Positions 46,253 to 59,228 of a DNA stretch of 64,000 nucleotides are shown one piece after another. A model generated the notes under the pieces. That model saw only the letters and a list, made by a program, of their open reading frames with translations, was not told where the DNA came from and searched no databases. Each line of letters opens with the position of its first letter. Position 1 is the stretch's first letter. The stretch lies in contig CM061066.1 in NCBI GenBank assembly GCA_030762895.1, forward strand, positions 7,096,047-7,160,046, read 5' to 3'. The position numbers and the translations under genes were made by a program. Origin of the DNA: Sophora flavescens (lineage: Eukaryota > Streptophyta > Magnoliopsida > Fabales > Fabaceae).

Positions 46253-49200
46253 TTAATTGTTGATAAATTTCATAACCACATAACGACACCACTCATCTTT
46301 AAGTTGATCGTCGGAGTATGTGATGGATTTACATTCAGGAAAATACTTCAAAATGAAAATTAAATCAAATTAGAATGACTAAATCTGAGTTATTAAATAA
46401 TATAAGCTAGAACCGAAATTAAATACCGTGGTTGGGATTTGTATTTGGTTTTGAATGATGATATCCTTGATAAATTTCAGAACGTAGTAGCCACAGTCGT
46501 TGTCATTCGGTTGACGGGGACACTATAAAACCAAACATAATAAATTAATTCTTTTAATTTTTTAATTTAAATTAAAAAATTGCATAAGGATTTTCGCAAA
46601 TACCATTATAGATATCCATTTAGTCGTCCTCGATGATTTAGAAATTCGAGACTTGCCTCCATGTAATCCTCGATGAATTAGCAAAGCCCTAAGTGCAAAA
46701 TCAAACAATTTCATTGAAGTAAAGGTTTCGAACCATCATATATATGAAGATAACAATAAATGCATATATTTACTTACTGATTGTACGTATCCCTCATTTT
46801 TTTGTGATTGTTAAAATGCATATGCAAGAGATCTAAATAGTACACCGTGTCCTCTTTGGGATTGATCACTAACAATACCCAATGACCTCTACAAAAATGT
46901 GGTCAGTTAGGAAATCTTAAGCAGCTAATCACATTTCATAAAAGTTACTATCGTTAATTAAATTAAATGACTCACACTACATTGCAAGGTGACAAAAACA
47001 AGGTCTCATCCTCTAGCTTTGCCAATGCCAAGCGTTCAGCTATATACTCTTTTATTTCCACAGAGTCAAAGTGCATATGTGTTCGCTGTGGGCATAGAAA
47101 CACAAACCTCCGAGTCCGTTCTTCCCGGATCAGTATCTCACGGTACAAGTACCTTAAATTAAAACATGTATACAATGAAATGAAAAAGAGAAAAACTGAA
47201 AATGAAAAAGAAGGAGGTTGGGGAAAACATGTATACATGTATACATGTTAGCTCCTTTCCAACTATCGGAGGTCTAGGGGAAGGTTTGGGTTTGCCCACA
47301 TTATGGCCCACATTCTTGCTAGCTTTGTGCTCTGGCACTTTGCCCTTGTCCTTGACTTTGGATTTTGCGGGTATCTACATTTTTTTCATTGCAACACATT
47401 AATTAGTTAGTGACCACCTAATTTAATAAATATATGCAGTAAATGATAATGGATCACTTACAACTACGAAGTGGCTTGACCATGCCACATAGGTACCTAT
47501 TGCTTGTTCCACTGTCATCACATCTGCATTCACAAGTGGTACAGGCAATGGTGCATCGCCCTCAATTGCAAACTCAACGACAATTTTTACATGACCTGCA
47601 GGTATTGGTAGGTTGTGCAGTGTGCCACCTGATTCGTTATAGATTGTCCCCCTAGCGACCAAGCGATGAGTTGGGCTTGCCAAATATAGGTTGCACATAT
47701 TATTGCCCTAAACCAATGATAAACAAAAATATTAATATGTAAATTGTCAATCCAATATGTACTGGTAAAGAAAGCGATTAATATAATGATTATTGCCTCG
47801 GGTGGCACAAGAGTGCAACTATCTCTGGCACTATATGGGGTAGGGGTAGGGTTAGGGGAAGGTAAATCAGGCTCATGCCCCTCAACTGGTTCCTTGTCTT
47901 GCTTGCTGTTTTTCAATTCCTAGACTTCTTTAAATAGTTGGGTGACCATCCTCCTCAACTCTATTGTTTCTTCTTGTTTTGCATGCTTTCGTGATTCGAA
48001 GATAGTTTTCTAAGTGACACCAAAACCCACACCCCTATAGCGACCAGAATACTCTCTGGAAGGTAAGGCTTGGCCTAGGATATCTTCATGACCACCACAA
48101 TCTGTTATCTCCCCCTATGAAACAGCCTGTGTTAGGCTCTCCTGAAACACATATTATTGACAAAGATGTTAAACATAATTATCATAAGAAAATTACAAAT
48201 AAAAATGTTAATTAATGCTATCATACTTACAATTCTTTCAGCCACTTCCCTAGTGAGGGATGGTCAATCACACCCTCCTCGTTTTTATGGCCTTCCATCC
48301 ACAAAATATGACGTCCAATTGAATCAACTTCTGGATCTCCACCCGCCTCCAACAGCTGTACATTTAAACAAACAAATTAAAATTCATCATCTTACTAAGA
48401 AAAAAACCAAAACGTGTTAAATAAATCAAGTTATAATTAAGGATATTATAAATACCATATCTTCGTCAATGCCATCATACCCCTTAACCCCTCCTTTGAA
48501 AGGCTAGTCAGGTTCTAACGCTCTCTGCCGATTTTCTTCGCTTATTCTCTATATAGACACAGAAATATATCAATCTGACCTTTGTCACACTCAAAAGGTC
48601 TGAACTATGAATAGTTACATGCAGTGCTAGTAAATGTGTATAATCAGAAAGGCATATAATTAATAACACAAAGACTGAGTGTTGAATATTCACATTGCAC
48701 ATGTACAGTGGGTTCGTTCCCCAGCACTTTCTTCATGCAAGTTGTACAAGTTAATAATGATAATGCTTTTCTTAATTAATATTCCTTTCAATCACTTCGT
48801 AGTTCTTGTTTCCTTGATTATCAAGTCTAATAAATGCATAGGATCAAACTTTTCTTATTTTAAAATTGTAACATTTCTTAAAAGCCAAACAAACCAGCAT
48901 GTTAAGATCTATGTATACAAGTTCCAAGGATACATACCAGAAATTCCTCATCTTCCGTGCGTTTTGCTACAAAAGCTATCCAATCTTCCATGCTTATAAA
49001 ATCTTTATATTCTGGTGGAGGCTCACGTCTGACATTCCTGTTGTCGTCTCTAAGGTACTCTCTCGTCAAGTTAGTTCGAAATGTCCGGTGCATTTTTCCG
49101 GCACGCTGAATTAGAGTACTCCGCCGAGTCTCATCAACCACAAAAGTCATCTTCAACGCCAATATAAATAAAATCTCAGAGTATAAGTATGTCTACATAA

Positions 49201-49898
49201 TTAAGAAACAATATAACTAACTCTTGTTAATTAATTTACCTGTACATCACGCCAGATCTCATCTTTGAGATTGTTCAAAGCTTGACTCCTCCAACTATTG
49301 CAAGTAATAGGGACTGTTTACCGTACTTTGGACCCAATGTAACGAATCAAGTCTCTACCATTTCTACCAATGGGCTGACCTTTAACATTCCATTTAACCT
49401 AAAAAATTTTGATTAACTGTGTACATTTAGATAACAAACAATTAATATAACGAAACACTTAATTAGATTAATTAGTAAGTATTTTACCACAATTTTAGGT
49501 CCTTTACTCCTCTGGAGGATAATCTTCTTCTTAAAGGTTGGCCCACGACGCCTCACCTTTCGTGTGGCCTCCTCGCCCTCATCCAACACAACCTCAGCAG
49601 GAGGTATTTCTGGTACTACTATCTGAAGCGGATTCGGCTGAGGTGGCAAATCTAGTAACCTGTGCTCAGCCAAATACTATAGGTATAGCCATACCGGAGG
49701 TAGAGATACCTCAACAGTCTCAACAATGTGTGTCCTTTGCTGCGGTCCTTCTTCTACCGTGCCAATGACTTCTCTACTGGGACCATGATAGGTGGCGCTG
49801 AGTGCCCCAGGGTTAATCTCCCAGGCACCACCAAACTGAGCTCGATCAAACGTGATCGATCGGACCCTCGAATGTACCAAGGGTATATCCGGTTCCAT
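46253..49898 (-). pseudogene. CACTA transposon gene: Ptta/En/Spm-type N part plus Ulp1 (C48) protease
   Basis: Twelve or so exons read on the minus strand with good splice sites. In order: 49488-49898 (MEPDIPLVHSR..., KVRRRGPTFKKK), 49240-49398 (WNVKGQPIGRNGRDLIRYIG), 48938-49150 (FRTNLTREYLRDD, PPPEYKDFI), 48231-48355 (SIGRHILWMEGHKN), about 47800-48040, 47462-47707 (EGDAPLPVPLVNADVMTVEQ, as in the CACTA DUF8039-like region), 47247-47373 (Lys-rich), 46976-47152, 46778-46888 (GHWVLLVINPKED, YYLDLLH), 46604-46688, 46427-46522 (CPRQPNDNDCGYYVLKFIKD) and 46253-46345 (DEWCRYVV...). The catalytic His, Asp, Gln and Cys of C48 peptidases are all present and exon phases join cleanly from 47152 to the TAA at 46253. 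In-frame stops at 49677-49679, 49318-49320 and two in 47800-48040 show the full protein is no longer made. Confidence 0.83.
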
Positions 49899-49905
49899 CT
49901 AAACA

Positions 49906-52900
49906 CGTAAGAGTGAGAAGCCAATATATGGATTTTACTCGACAACTACATGCTAGACACCACATAAAACAAATACACATTTACCAAACACAAGCATTCG
50001 TAAGCAAATAGTTTATCAATGGGTTCAACACCCCAAACATCATCGTGTGAAAAATTATGCATGAACACTTCAAATTCGTCATCTAATTTCGTCCTAATCT
50101 CATGAGATATCCCAACACGTGATGAGTTGATCAGGCTCAATTGCCACCACTAGGCAACCAGGCAAATAGCCAAAACCCATCGCACACTGTCCACACCCAG
50201 GGCATCAGTGATAACAACGTAGATGGGGTCTCATTGTCCAACCCGGGCACAATGAGGAAATCATAGTATGAAATACCTGACGCCGCAAGGTAATCACACA
50301 TAGAACCGCGGGCACGTCTGCCAATGCATGCAAAACACTTTTGCTCATAACTCTTTTCTTTGTGTTCAATCTTTCTTTGCCAAAGCTCAAAATGGCTTAC
50401 GACTCACATAGTTTTAACATATTTAAAACTTTCATTATAACACCGGACCTCACAGTCCGAGTGCTCAATCACGACACCTCTTGACCGATGCACCAGTCAT
50501 AGGTTCGTGATAATAAAAAAACATCTTTAATGTTTAAATACGGTATACACCACGTATACAGTACATGACCCCAAAGTCCAATGGACCCCAAGTTCGTAAC
50601 AACAAAGAACCTTAGTACCCCGACGTCTCGGTTACTAAGTTCAACAACACTTTCAGCATGGTTGAATAAATTTTTGTTTTCAGAAAATCTTTTAAAATTG
50701 GAAATTCATTAATAAAATCTTTACATAATAAAGCTTAGCTTTCACGAAAATGACTCACTTGAGGTTTTAACTTAATCAAAATATACACTGCCGTTTCAAA
50801 ATACTTGCGGTCTACACTTTTCCAAATTTGCCGTCAATTATCATTTTTTAAAGTTTTTTAAGCCAAAATTTAGCTTTTTCCACTTAAACAATTTTCTAAA
50901 ATCATAATTAACTTATTTTCACCAATTAATTTCATAAAATAATATTTTATAATATTCCGGAATTTCTTACGTAAAAATTAGCAGTGCAAAAATATTTTCA
51001 CGGTTTCGCTCTTATTGTGACTCAGAATACACTCTTACAGTAATAAATCATTAAAATAATAATATTTTCCAAAATTCCTTATTTTTCCCAAATAAAAAAT
51101 TCCATTAATATTATATATCAATATTTTACCGTTAAAACATTGAATATAATTTACGAAGCTTCTTAAAGCTTTTATCCCATTAATTTAATTGGGCACTGAC
51201 CACTGTCAGGCTTCTCAAACATCAACCAACAATAATATCACATAGATATTTCCAGGTAGATCATGCATCACAACAGCATAATATAATTACAAATAAACAA
51301 TTAAACACAATTAAACAAACACAGATACAAATACCATAACTTAAACTATTTAAATAAATACTAACAGACAAATAATTACAAACAAACACAGATAGCATAT
51401 AGCCATCGAATATATCCCTTAGGTATTCCCCTCTTACCTTTCATAGAGTTTCTTGTGAATTAGTGAATTTCTTCGGAAGTCCGGATATCGCGTATACGTC
51501 GCACTCACTCAACCTTCAACCATTACAATCAAATAATTACAAATCAAGAAACTAAAAACATTCAAAACCCTACTACATGGTCACGACCTCTACGGGTTTT
51601 GAGTGACTAAAATTTCTAATCATGATTAAGTCATGGATTAATGGTCCTTAATCAACCAAGATCACAGATTAGTGGCTAAACAACTAAATTTTAAACTCAA
51701 AACTTCCTAACTCTCATATACTTAGATTCGGCCTTGACATGTTCATGGGGATAGGGTTTTTAGTTTGATAAACCAACTTGGATTTATTAAGCATACATAC
51801 TAATAGCTTGATTACCAAGATCATTAATGAAAACTTTGAACAAAACTCATCAAATCTCATCCACCTAGGGTTCGGCCAACATAGAGATTTTGAGTAAGGC
51901 TTTTCATTTTAATAAACTAACATGGATTAGAGTGTGTAGACATACATGTCATATGAAATACATGATCATACATGACAACACATGTACAAAATCCTGTCAA
52001 ACCTATTCTCCTAGGTTCGACCAAAGCTAGTTTATTAGGAAGGAAATTTTTTATTACATCATGCTCTTGGATTTAGATAGTACTATGCATGATATCAAGA
52101 ATATAGAAAGTGGTTTCAACATCATGAGATTTTTCTAGAATTTGTTATGAATTTTCAAAGTTCTAGGCTTATAAACTTAAAAGTGATGAACATAAATAGA
52201 TAAACTTTGAATCATGAAACTTATTGAAGAACATAGATATGATTAAGGAAGAAGAATAGGATTCAACTATTGAAGATCAAAGACAAGTGAAATCCAAGAA
52301 CTTTCTTCACAAAGTGATGCTAGAAAAGCTTATGAACTTATGAGTTTTTGAAACAAAAAGGCAATAGGAAGAAAATGAAATGTGAGGGAGGGTATTTATA
52401 GAGATGTGGCGGCGCCACTTTGGAGGGATTTAGTAGAAAGGAGGTGACTTTTCTAAGGATTTAAGTGCAATTAATTCCTAGGGACCATTTTGCAAAGATT
52501 CTAAAAGTATAAGGACTATTTTGCAAATTACCAATAGTTTGAAATGATGACCATGTGCAACATTTAATGTGTTCACATGTGACTCATCTTGTTGAATTTT
52601 CTTGAGGCTTTTTGGGAAGAATCTAGAATACTTTGGGACTTGTTAGATTTGTGTGGAACTTTGGAGAATAATGGAGAACATTGTGGAAGATTCAAGAATA
52701 AACTTGACTCATCCAAGTTAAGGGTAGCCCCCACTCCTCCTTGAGCTTGCGCATGGGTCTTGAAAATTTGGGCTTGGATTTAATTATTTTGGCCCACCAA
52801 AATGCTTAAGGCATAACCATAAGCTAGGAAACTTACATGATTTCTAATGGGCTTCATGGAATTAAATTCATGGACAAGGAATTTGGGTTTCAATTCCACG

Positions 52901-53492
52901 GTCCTCTAATGGGTTTGGAACAAAGATTTTGGCCCAATTCACTTGGAAAAACATAGGAACTAACTTAGGGCCCAAAGTGCAATTAATAGAAAGTTCAAGG
53001 ACTTAAGTGCAAAAATCCATAAATTGCCACTTTAACCTTGTAGAATCTTCTAGACTCAAAAGTGTGATTCATCCCCATGAATTATCTCAAAATTCTAAGA
53101 TAGCCTATTTATCTACTCTTGGAAACTCCGAAATCCACTCTGTCGTTCACCCGATTACGTGTTTCGTCCGTAAAACGTAGATTATTTTATTTTTTTTTTC
53201 TGAAATAATTCTAAAAATACAAAATTGTAGGAAATAAAATAAAAACCTTAAGTCTTTCGTTCACGAATTAAAATTAGGTCTTTTGAGCAGTATAATTATA
53301 CTGTCAATGGAATTCGCGGGCTGGGTTTCACCTGATTTTCCAACCTAAATTTTAATCGTAGCTTCCTACATTTAAGTAGAATTGAGTGGTAAACTCCGTT
53401 TATTTAAAATAATTTTATAAAAATCCAATCAACCTATAAACATATTTATATGTATTACTGTTATTTAAAACAATGAAATACATGGTGTTACA
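49906..53492 (-). mobile_element. truncated long LTR, copy G
   Basis: On the minus strand it starts TGTAACACCATGTATTTCAT at 53492 and follows the family-1 LTR through the CTGACAGTGGTCAG landmark (about 51195) and the GTACTAAGGTTC region to CTCACTCTTAC near 49906, where similarity stops. The last 400-700 bases of the LTR are missing. The sequence after 53492 (TACAA) has no match at the other end, so no TSD is available. Its broken end joins the first exon of the CACTA gene in the same orientation. Confidence 0.82.
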
Positions 53493-54842
53493 TACAAGAA
53501 TTGGTAAAAACTACAAATGTGTTGCAAGTGCTCATTATGTAATTTCAGGAAATGATGATACAATACAAATAGGATCTATATATATTTCATATGTTGATTA
53601 ACCTCATTTAAATGTCTAATATAATATCTTAAAACTGGATATTGTAAATAAGATCCTAAAACAATTAAAATATAATGCATTAATTCAATATAAAATTTAT
53701 GCGCACATTAAATTGTCTTAGAAATTAATCAAACTCACATAGTCATTCAAATTATTAGTTATTAGCATACATTAAAACTAAACTTACAACCGATCCACCT
53801 CCATTCTATACACACTAAACTTTCCTATAAAAACATTAAGGGAAAGTGGTAAATTACTAATGAGCTAGAAAGTGGAAAGCTACAAGATGACGATCCAAAT
53901 CAAACCATTGAATAAAATACTTAAAAAATATATTCACCAAAATTAAAGCTATATATAAATTCAAAATAAATTATAATAACAGATATGAAGTTAAATATAA
54001 ATTATTTTCATAGTTACGGTTAATAAATTAATTAATTTACCTTTACAATGATAAAGTTGTGTGCCGATAATACATAGCCCTTCACCCATGTTTTAATCAA
54101 GGAAATCATAGTCGATAAACATCCAATCTGATGATCGCTTGGGACAGAAGAGCAAAGCATAACAAGGAAGGTGAAGAAATATAAGACATCATCAACGACT
54201 TCCATCTATCCAGACCAGCATCAACAATCCACTGATAGAGATCAACGGCCTTGCTCATAATCTAATGAGGACAACACAACATTTTAAACAACAAAAAGAT
54301 GCCAACAAAAGAAAAAGCATATTAATCAACGACAGAATCCAGATAAATGATATGGAATTACAAGAATATATAGTATTGAACTACTGATCTTAGTAGAAGA
54401 AGCAGTAACAGATCCCAACATCATTATAATCATCATGATACTAGTATGTTTGTGAATATACCTTCTTTTAATCGGTGACGGATAGCATAAGGAAATCATA
54501 TTGCAACTTTCTACTGAACCAACTTGGCGGTGCAAAGACAATTGCAGCTTTAGGGAAACCCTATTTAATTGTGTGAGAAAGTGTCGAAGGCAGGTATCTG
54601 TTTATAAGAGGCCAAAGACACGGGATGGATTGTGTTCCCACGTAATAAGGGGAAGTGTTGGTCAGGGTTGTCATTGTGTTGGTTGCTGATGTAAGCATCT
54701 AATGTCTCTAGGACAATCCACTTCCACTTCTTTCTTGTCTAAAAGGAATTAGTTTTTAACATAGAATAACAACACGCATAAGATGGCCAATTTTCTTATA
54801 TATGTAAGGTAATGTAATATGTAATAACTAGTATCATGCGGT
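53493..54842. other. unassigned, possibly gene-derived
   Basis: A stretch without obvious repeats. On the minus strand 54106-54258 is an ATG-to-stop frame of 50 codons (MSKAVDLYQWIVDAGLDRWK...) and 54326-54541 is another of 71 codons. Sequence at 54500-54720 is less AT-rich than its surroundings. None of these is recognised, and none has a clear splice or domain context. Confidence 0.3.
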
Positions 54843-55616
54843 AGGGGTGTTCATCAAGAGATCCAAACCGATTTAAACCGTAAAAATCGAATCGAAAAAA
54901 TGAAAATCGAATAAACCAAAAAAATCGAAAATTGAAAAAACCGTAATTTTTTATTGGATTGGATCGGATTTTGGATCCTCTAGTGAAATCCAATCCAAAC
55001 CGATCTATTATATACATATATTATTATTCTTGAAATTATAGTATTACTCGTACTTAACATTGTTTTTCATACTTTTATGTCCCTCATTCTTTTTAATATT
55101 TTTGTTGAAATGACATATATGAGACTATTTAGAATAAATATTAATGTCTTGAAGTTATATTTTGCTAAAAATTTTGATGCATAACATATATATACTTGAT
55201 TGAGTCAAGATGAAAAATATGAAATCAATTAAGTAAGTTTGAAAAATAATTAGTTACAATTTATCTATAGTCAATTCAAGGAAAAAAATACGATAAGTGA
55301 GAGTAGATATAGAGAATTTACATAAAAGCACGTCTTAAAAAATATCAATAATTATTTTTTTCTCAAACTCCCAAATTAAAATGAAGATTATCCTTTGTTC
55401 ACTATTAAATAAGTAGCAAGGACACTTAGCATAAGAAAAAAAGTAAAGTATGATAAAAATCGAATTATCCAATCCAATCCAAACCACATTTAATTGGATT
55501 GGATCAGATCAGATATTTTTAAGGAAGCATACCATCCAATCCAAACCGCACGTTGTTTTCATCATTGGATAATATGACTTTTTAGCTTAAAACCGATCTA
55601 ATTCGCGAACACCCCT
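54843..55616. mobile_element. MITE with GGGGTGTTC ends and 10-base TSD
   Basis: Terminal inverted repeats AGGGGTGTTC and GAACACCCCT bound 774 bases. Flanks ATCATGCGGT (54833-54842) and ATCACGCGGT (55617-55626) are a 10-base duplication with one change. Interior arms carry many AACCGAT/ATCGGTTT-type words (CCAATCCAAACCG in both orientations). A tandem copy of the target (55968-56010) lacks the element. TSD length suggests a Mutator-like origin. Confidence 0.85.
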
Positions 55617-55674
55617 ATCACGCGGTGCAACACATGTGTCTATGTATATTTTTATTTAAATAATAAATAATAAA

Positions 55675-55938
55675 GGCAAAACTAGTGTTTTGGTATCTTA
55701 ATTTAATTTAATTTTTCAAGTTGGTCTCTTAAGTTTTTTTTGTGTCAAATAGGTCCCTTAAGTTTTTTTTTGACATCATAATTCACTGATTTAATAGCAA
55801 AAATATATATTGTAATAAAAACTTAAGGGACTTATTTGACACCCAAAAAGACTTTAAGGACCTATTTGACAAAAAAAAAACTTAAGGACCAACTTAAAAA
55901 ATTATATTTACTTAAGCGACCAAAACACTAGTTTTGCC
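55675..55938. mobile_element. palindromic MITE, first copy
   Basis: GGCAAAACTAGTGTTTTGGT at the left is the near-perfect inverse of ACCAAAACACTAGTTTTGCC at the right; the arms continue with CTTAAGTTTTTTTT and AAAAACTTAAGG. ATAATAAA flanks both sides. Part of a tandem duplication with the copy at 56063. Confidence 0.85.
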
Positions 55939-56062
55939 CATAATAAATACATTTGAATTTTCTTATGTATGTAATATATGTAATAACTAGTATCAGGCGG
56001 TGCATGCAATACATGCATCAATATGTATATTTTTATTTAAATAATAAATAATAAACAATAAA

Positions 56063-56361
56063 GGCAAAACTTGTGTTATGGTCCCTTACGTTAATTTAAT
56101 TTTTCAAGTTGATCACTTAAGTTTTTTTTGTGTCAAATATGTCCTTTAAGTTTCTTTTTTTATGTCAAATAGGTCCCTTAAGTTTTTTTTGTGACATCAT
56201 AATTCACTGATTTAATAGCATAAACATATATTGTAAAAACAACTTAAGGGACCTATTTGACACCCCAAAAAACTTTAAGGGACCTATTTGACCAAAAAAA
56301 AAATTTAAGGGACCAACTTAAAAATTAAATTAACTTAAGAAACCAAAATACTAGTTTTGCC
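56063..56361. mobile_element. palindromic MITE, second copy
   Basis: Same family as 55675-55938 (GGCAAAACTTGTG ... ACTAGTTTTGCC) with an extra unit of TCAAATATGTCCTTTAAG in the left arm. The preceding 70 bases also repeat the sequence before the first copy, so the two arose by segmental duplication rather than separate insertion. Confidence 0.85.
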
Positions 56362-56430
56362 GGTAATAAATCCATTTGAAGACTCCAAAAAATATTTTAA
56401 TATTTATTACCTACCTTCTTATTATTATTC

Positions 56431-56802
56431 AGGGTTATATATATCTTTTGTCCTCGTAAATAGTAAAAAATCGTTTTTAGTTTTTTATTTTTAAAATGTT
56501 TACTTTTGGTCCTTTAATTTCCGAAATAACTCACATTTGGTCTCTAACGTTAACTCTATTTCACATGGTTTGTGAAATGCAATTATACGTCCCTTTTCCA
56601 TATCCCCCACTTCACTAATATTGAATGTACTTTCACTTAGAAATATGGACATGAAAATTCGTTTGACAGATTAAATTCTGATGAAGTTAGGGACCAAAAG
56701 TGAGTTATTTTGAAAATTGAGGATAAAAACATACTTTTAAAAATGAGGGACTAAAAATATTTTTTTTACTATTTTACAGGGATCAAAAATATATTTAACC
56801 CT
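56431..56802. mobile_element. MITE with AGGGTTA ends
   Basis: AGGGTTATATATATCTTTTG at the left pairs with CAAAAATATATTTAACCCT at the right; the arms share TTGGTCC/GGACCAAAAG and GAGTTATTTTGAAAAT words. No ORF. Confidence 0.8.
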
Positions 56803-56967
56803 AATATTAAATATTCAAATTAATACAAATATGCATTTAAATATGATTCGTTAAGTTTGAAATAAAGACATTTTAAAAGATTTTTGAGTTGAACTAATGG
56901 AATTTTAGAATTCCTTATTAAATATTTCTCATAAAATGTATGAAAGTCAATACTACAATAAAAATTG
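56802..56967. repeat. 165-base direct repeat, left copy
   Basis: About 165 bases from TAATATTAAATATTC to AGTCAATACTACAATAAAAA recur at 61968-62132 with roughly 85-90 percent identity by eye. The pair brackets the CACTA-type element and a MITE. Confidence 0.85.
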
Positions 56968-57403
56968 GCATATTCAAATGCAATCAATCAATAGCAAAAC
57001 ATGTTATATTATACATGTTAAATATCACCTAAAAAAACACTTGTTTAGTTGACCGAAAATAGTGACCACCATTCATGTAAGGTTACAGTAAAGACTCAAA
57101 TTTCATTAGTGAAAAATATGTTTTATATATCAGAGATTCTATATTGATTGCTCTATAACTATTGTAGAAAGTATTGTGGTGATATTTTTATAATAAAATA
57201 TAATTTATAAATGATTTTTTATATCAATTATATTATGAATTGTTGTACAAAGTAACACGATAACAGTTTTATAATATTATAATAAATTCTAGGATCGACT
57301 TTCTACATCGGTTACATTATGAATCATCGTAGAAAGTAGTCACGTCTCTTAGTAATATTCTGGATCTTTCTACAACGTTTATACATGCATGTAGAAAGCC
57401 TAA

Positions 57404-57660
57404 TCTGAAATGCAAAACCCTAAATCTTATATGTTCCCTCCCACTCAAAACACTCACTCGTTCACGGCACCTTCTTCACGGCGGAGCTCCTCCTACAATC
57501 TCCATCTCAAAGCCGTTGTTCCATCTCGCCGCAATCGGAGCTCCTCCTTGCATCTCCTTCTCGCCGCGAACAGAGCTCCTCCTTGCGTCTCCATCTCTCC
57601 GCCGCCTCGTGTTTGACTGCTCTCCCTGTCTTTCTCCCTGCTCGCTGCTCCCTGCTCGTG
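57404..57660 (+). other. captured leader-like block with 33-base tandem repeats
   Basis: GC-rich text resembling a plant 5' leader, with three degenerate units of about 33 bases: GGAGCTCCTCCTACAATCTC, GGAGCTCCTCCTTGCATCTC and AGAGCTCCTCCTTGCGTCTC. The open frames on both strands over it differ in every register and are not conserved-looking. Confidence 0.6.
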
Positions 57661-59228
57661 ACAGACTGGTGAGTGTTTCCTGATGATGCTCTTTGATTTT
57701 TGAAATTTCCACACAGTCTGATTTTTTTTTCGTATAACACTGATTTTTTAAATTAGCAGTAACAATGCCCTGTGTGTTCTCGCCAAACAATAGTCCAAAT
57801 TAGCAGTAACAATACCCTATTCTGTGAACAAGCATTTGGGTTGTCAAACCCAGTAGCCCCATCAAGATATTTATCTCCATAACAACTATGAACTGAGTAT
57901 TTTTTTTCCCAATCGTGGGGAAATCCAAACATGAAGTGGTGAAATACCTGTTATTAAAAGTATATAGGCAATGACTAGTACTAACTTGAGTGTGGGTAAA
58001 TGTCATTCTGCCTGGTTTGTAAAGGAAGTTGTATCTTGATAGTTGATAGTACTCCAGTTATCTATACCTGATGTTTCTGCAACAATTTTTCAAGCTCGTG
58101 AACTTACTACTATTTAGCTTTTGTGCCTGTCTTATTTCTACAAAAAAAAAAAAAAACTATAGCTAAATGAAGGCATGTGCATATTAAGGGTCATGAGTCT
58201 GTCTTATTAGAATTTAAGGACTTTGTTGCATATTTTAAAATTTAAAGGATCAAATTGTGCATTAAGTTAAAATGGGATTTTTGGATTTTTCTCTAAAAAA
58301 AAACTCTAGGCTCTAGCTAATATCTTCTTGTGAAGGTGTCATTTTGTCAATTATGAACTAAACCGTACCACTACCTGAATGCTGATAATTTCATGACCTA
58401 TTTATGAACTTTGATTTTATTATCTGTGCATGCTCTAGAATGATGAGTGGTGGGTAGCACTTGGCACTTGCTTTTTGGTACATAATTTCTAAACGTGTGA
58501 ATCCCCTTGAAAATTGCATCCTGTCTTAGATTATGGACCAGTCTTGCTGGAATTAAATATGTTTCTGAGAGACAGGGAAACATGTCAAAGATAATGTCTA
58601 CTTTTTCAAAACTACACACATGATTCTGTCCCTGCACTTCTCCTATCTCTTACGAAGTTCTGTTTTTCCAACATTCTTGTAACTTTGAAGCAACTTGCAT
58701 GCCAAAGCTTGTTGTTATTGTTGGAGATTGTGTAGAGTAATCCCAGTGTCACACACAGTGCATGGATTCTCTTGAGCTGGTCAAGGTTTACAAAATTGTG
58801 CAGTGTTTTATAGAAGGATTTTCAGTTCATCAAAATCAAAGTGGATGATAGTTCATCATCTTGTTATAGCTATGCATATAGAAAATGATTTGATCTCACC
58901 CCATGCGGCTTTGCTTCAGCTTTCACTTGGTGATTAGTGACTAGTGAGTGATTGTTGCAGGAATCTAACTACATAGTATACAATTCAACAGTGAAATGTG
59001 TATAAGGTACTAGGATAAAGTCTGTTATTACAAAAACTTATTATAATTAAAATTTCTGCTCATCATGATTTGCCAGTGAATCATCTTCTTTTATCAGCTT
59101 GCATTGAATGTTTGACACGTGAAGGATATAAAGAGACTAGAGAGATTCTTCTATTGGATTTATTGCTAGTGAAATTGCTATTGAGATGATCGTATATATT
59201 TTTTTGTATTCAAAATGGGTAATGGCAG

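Larger units (their letters stand above)
45379..49898 (-). mobile_element. second CACTA transposon, coding strand minus, right end missing
   Basis: The left terminus CACTACTACAGAAAAGGG (45379) is followed by subterminal repeats around GATAGCGCTTCCTTTAGAAA and its inverse up to about 45690, a poly-C run (45705-45722) and a TA run (45836-45898). The minus strand then carries a multi-exon gene (46253-49898) with CACTA-type domains. The opposite terminus was not found; the body is cut at about 49900 by LTR copy G. The arrangement, with the Ulp1 end of the gene facing the nearer terminus, matches the first CACTA element. Confidence 0.82.

Noticed and set aside
47423..47698. 91-codon minus ORF taken as a stand-alone gene
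   Set aside because: It is an exon of the CACTA gene with a GTAAGT donor at 47461; the last residues are intron.
57476..57790. Three minus-strand ORFs of 73-104 codons
   Set aside because: They overlap a 33-base tandem repeat in a leader-like block and show repetitive GGAxxR text; no domain.
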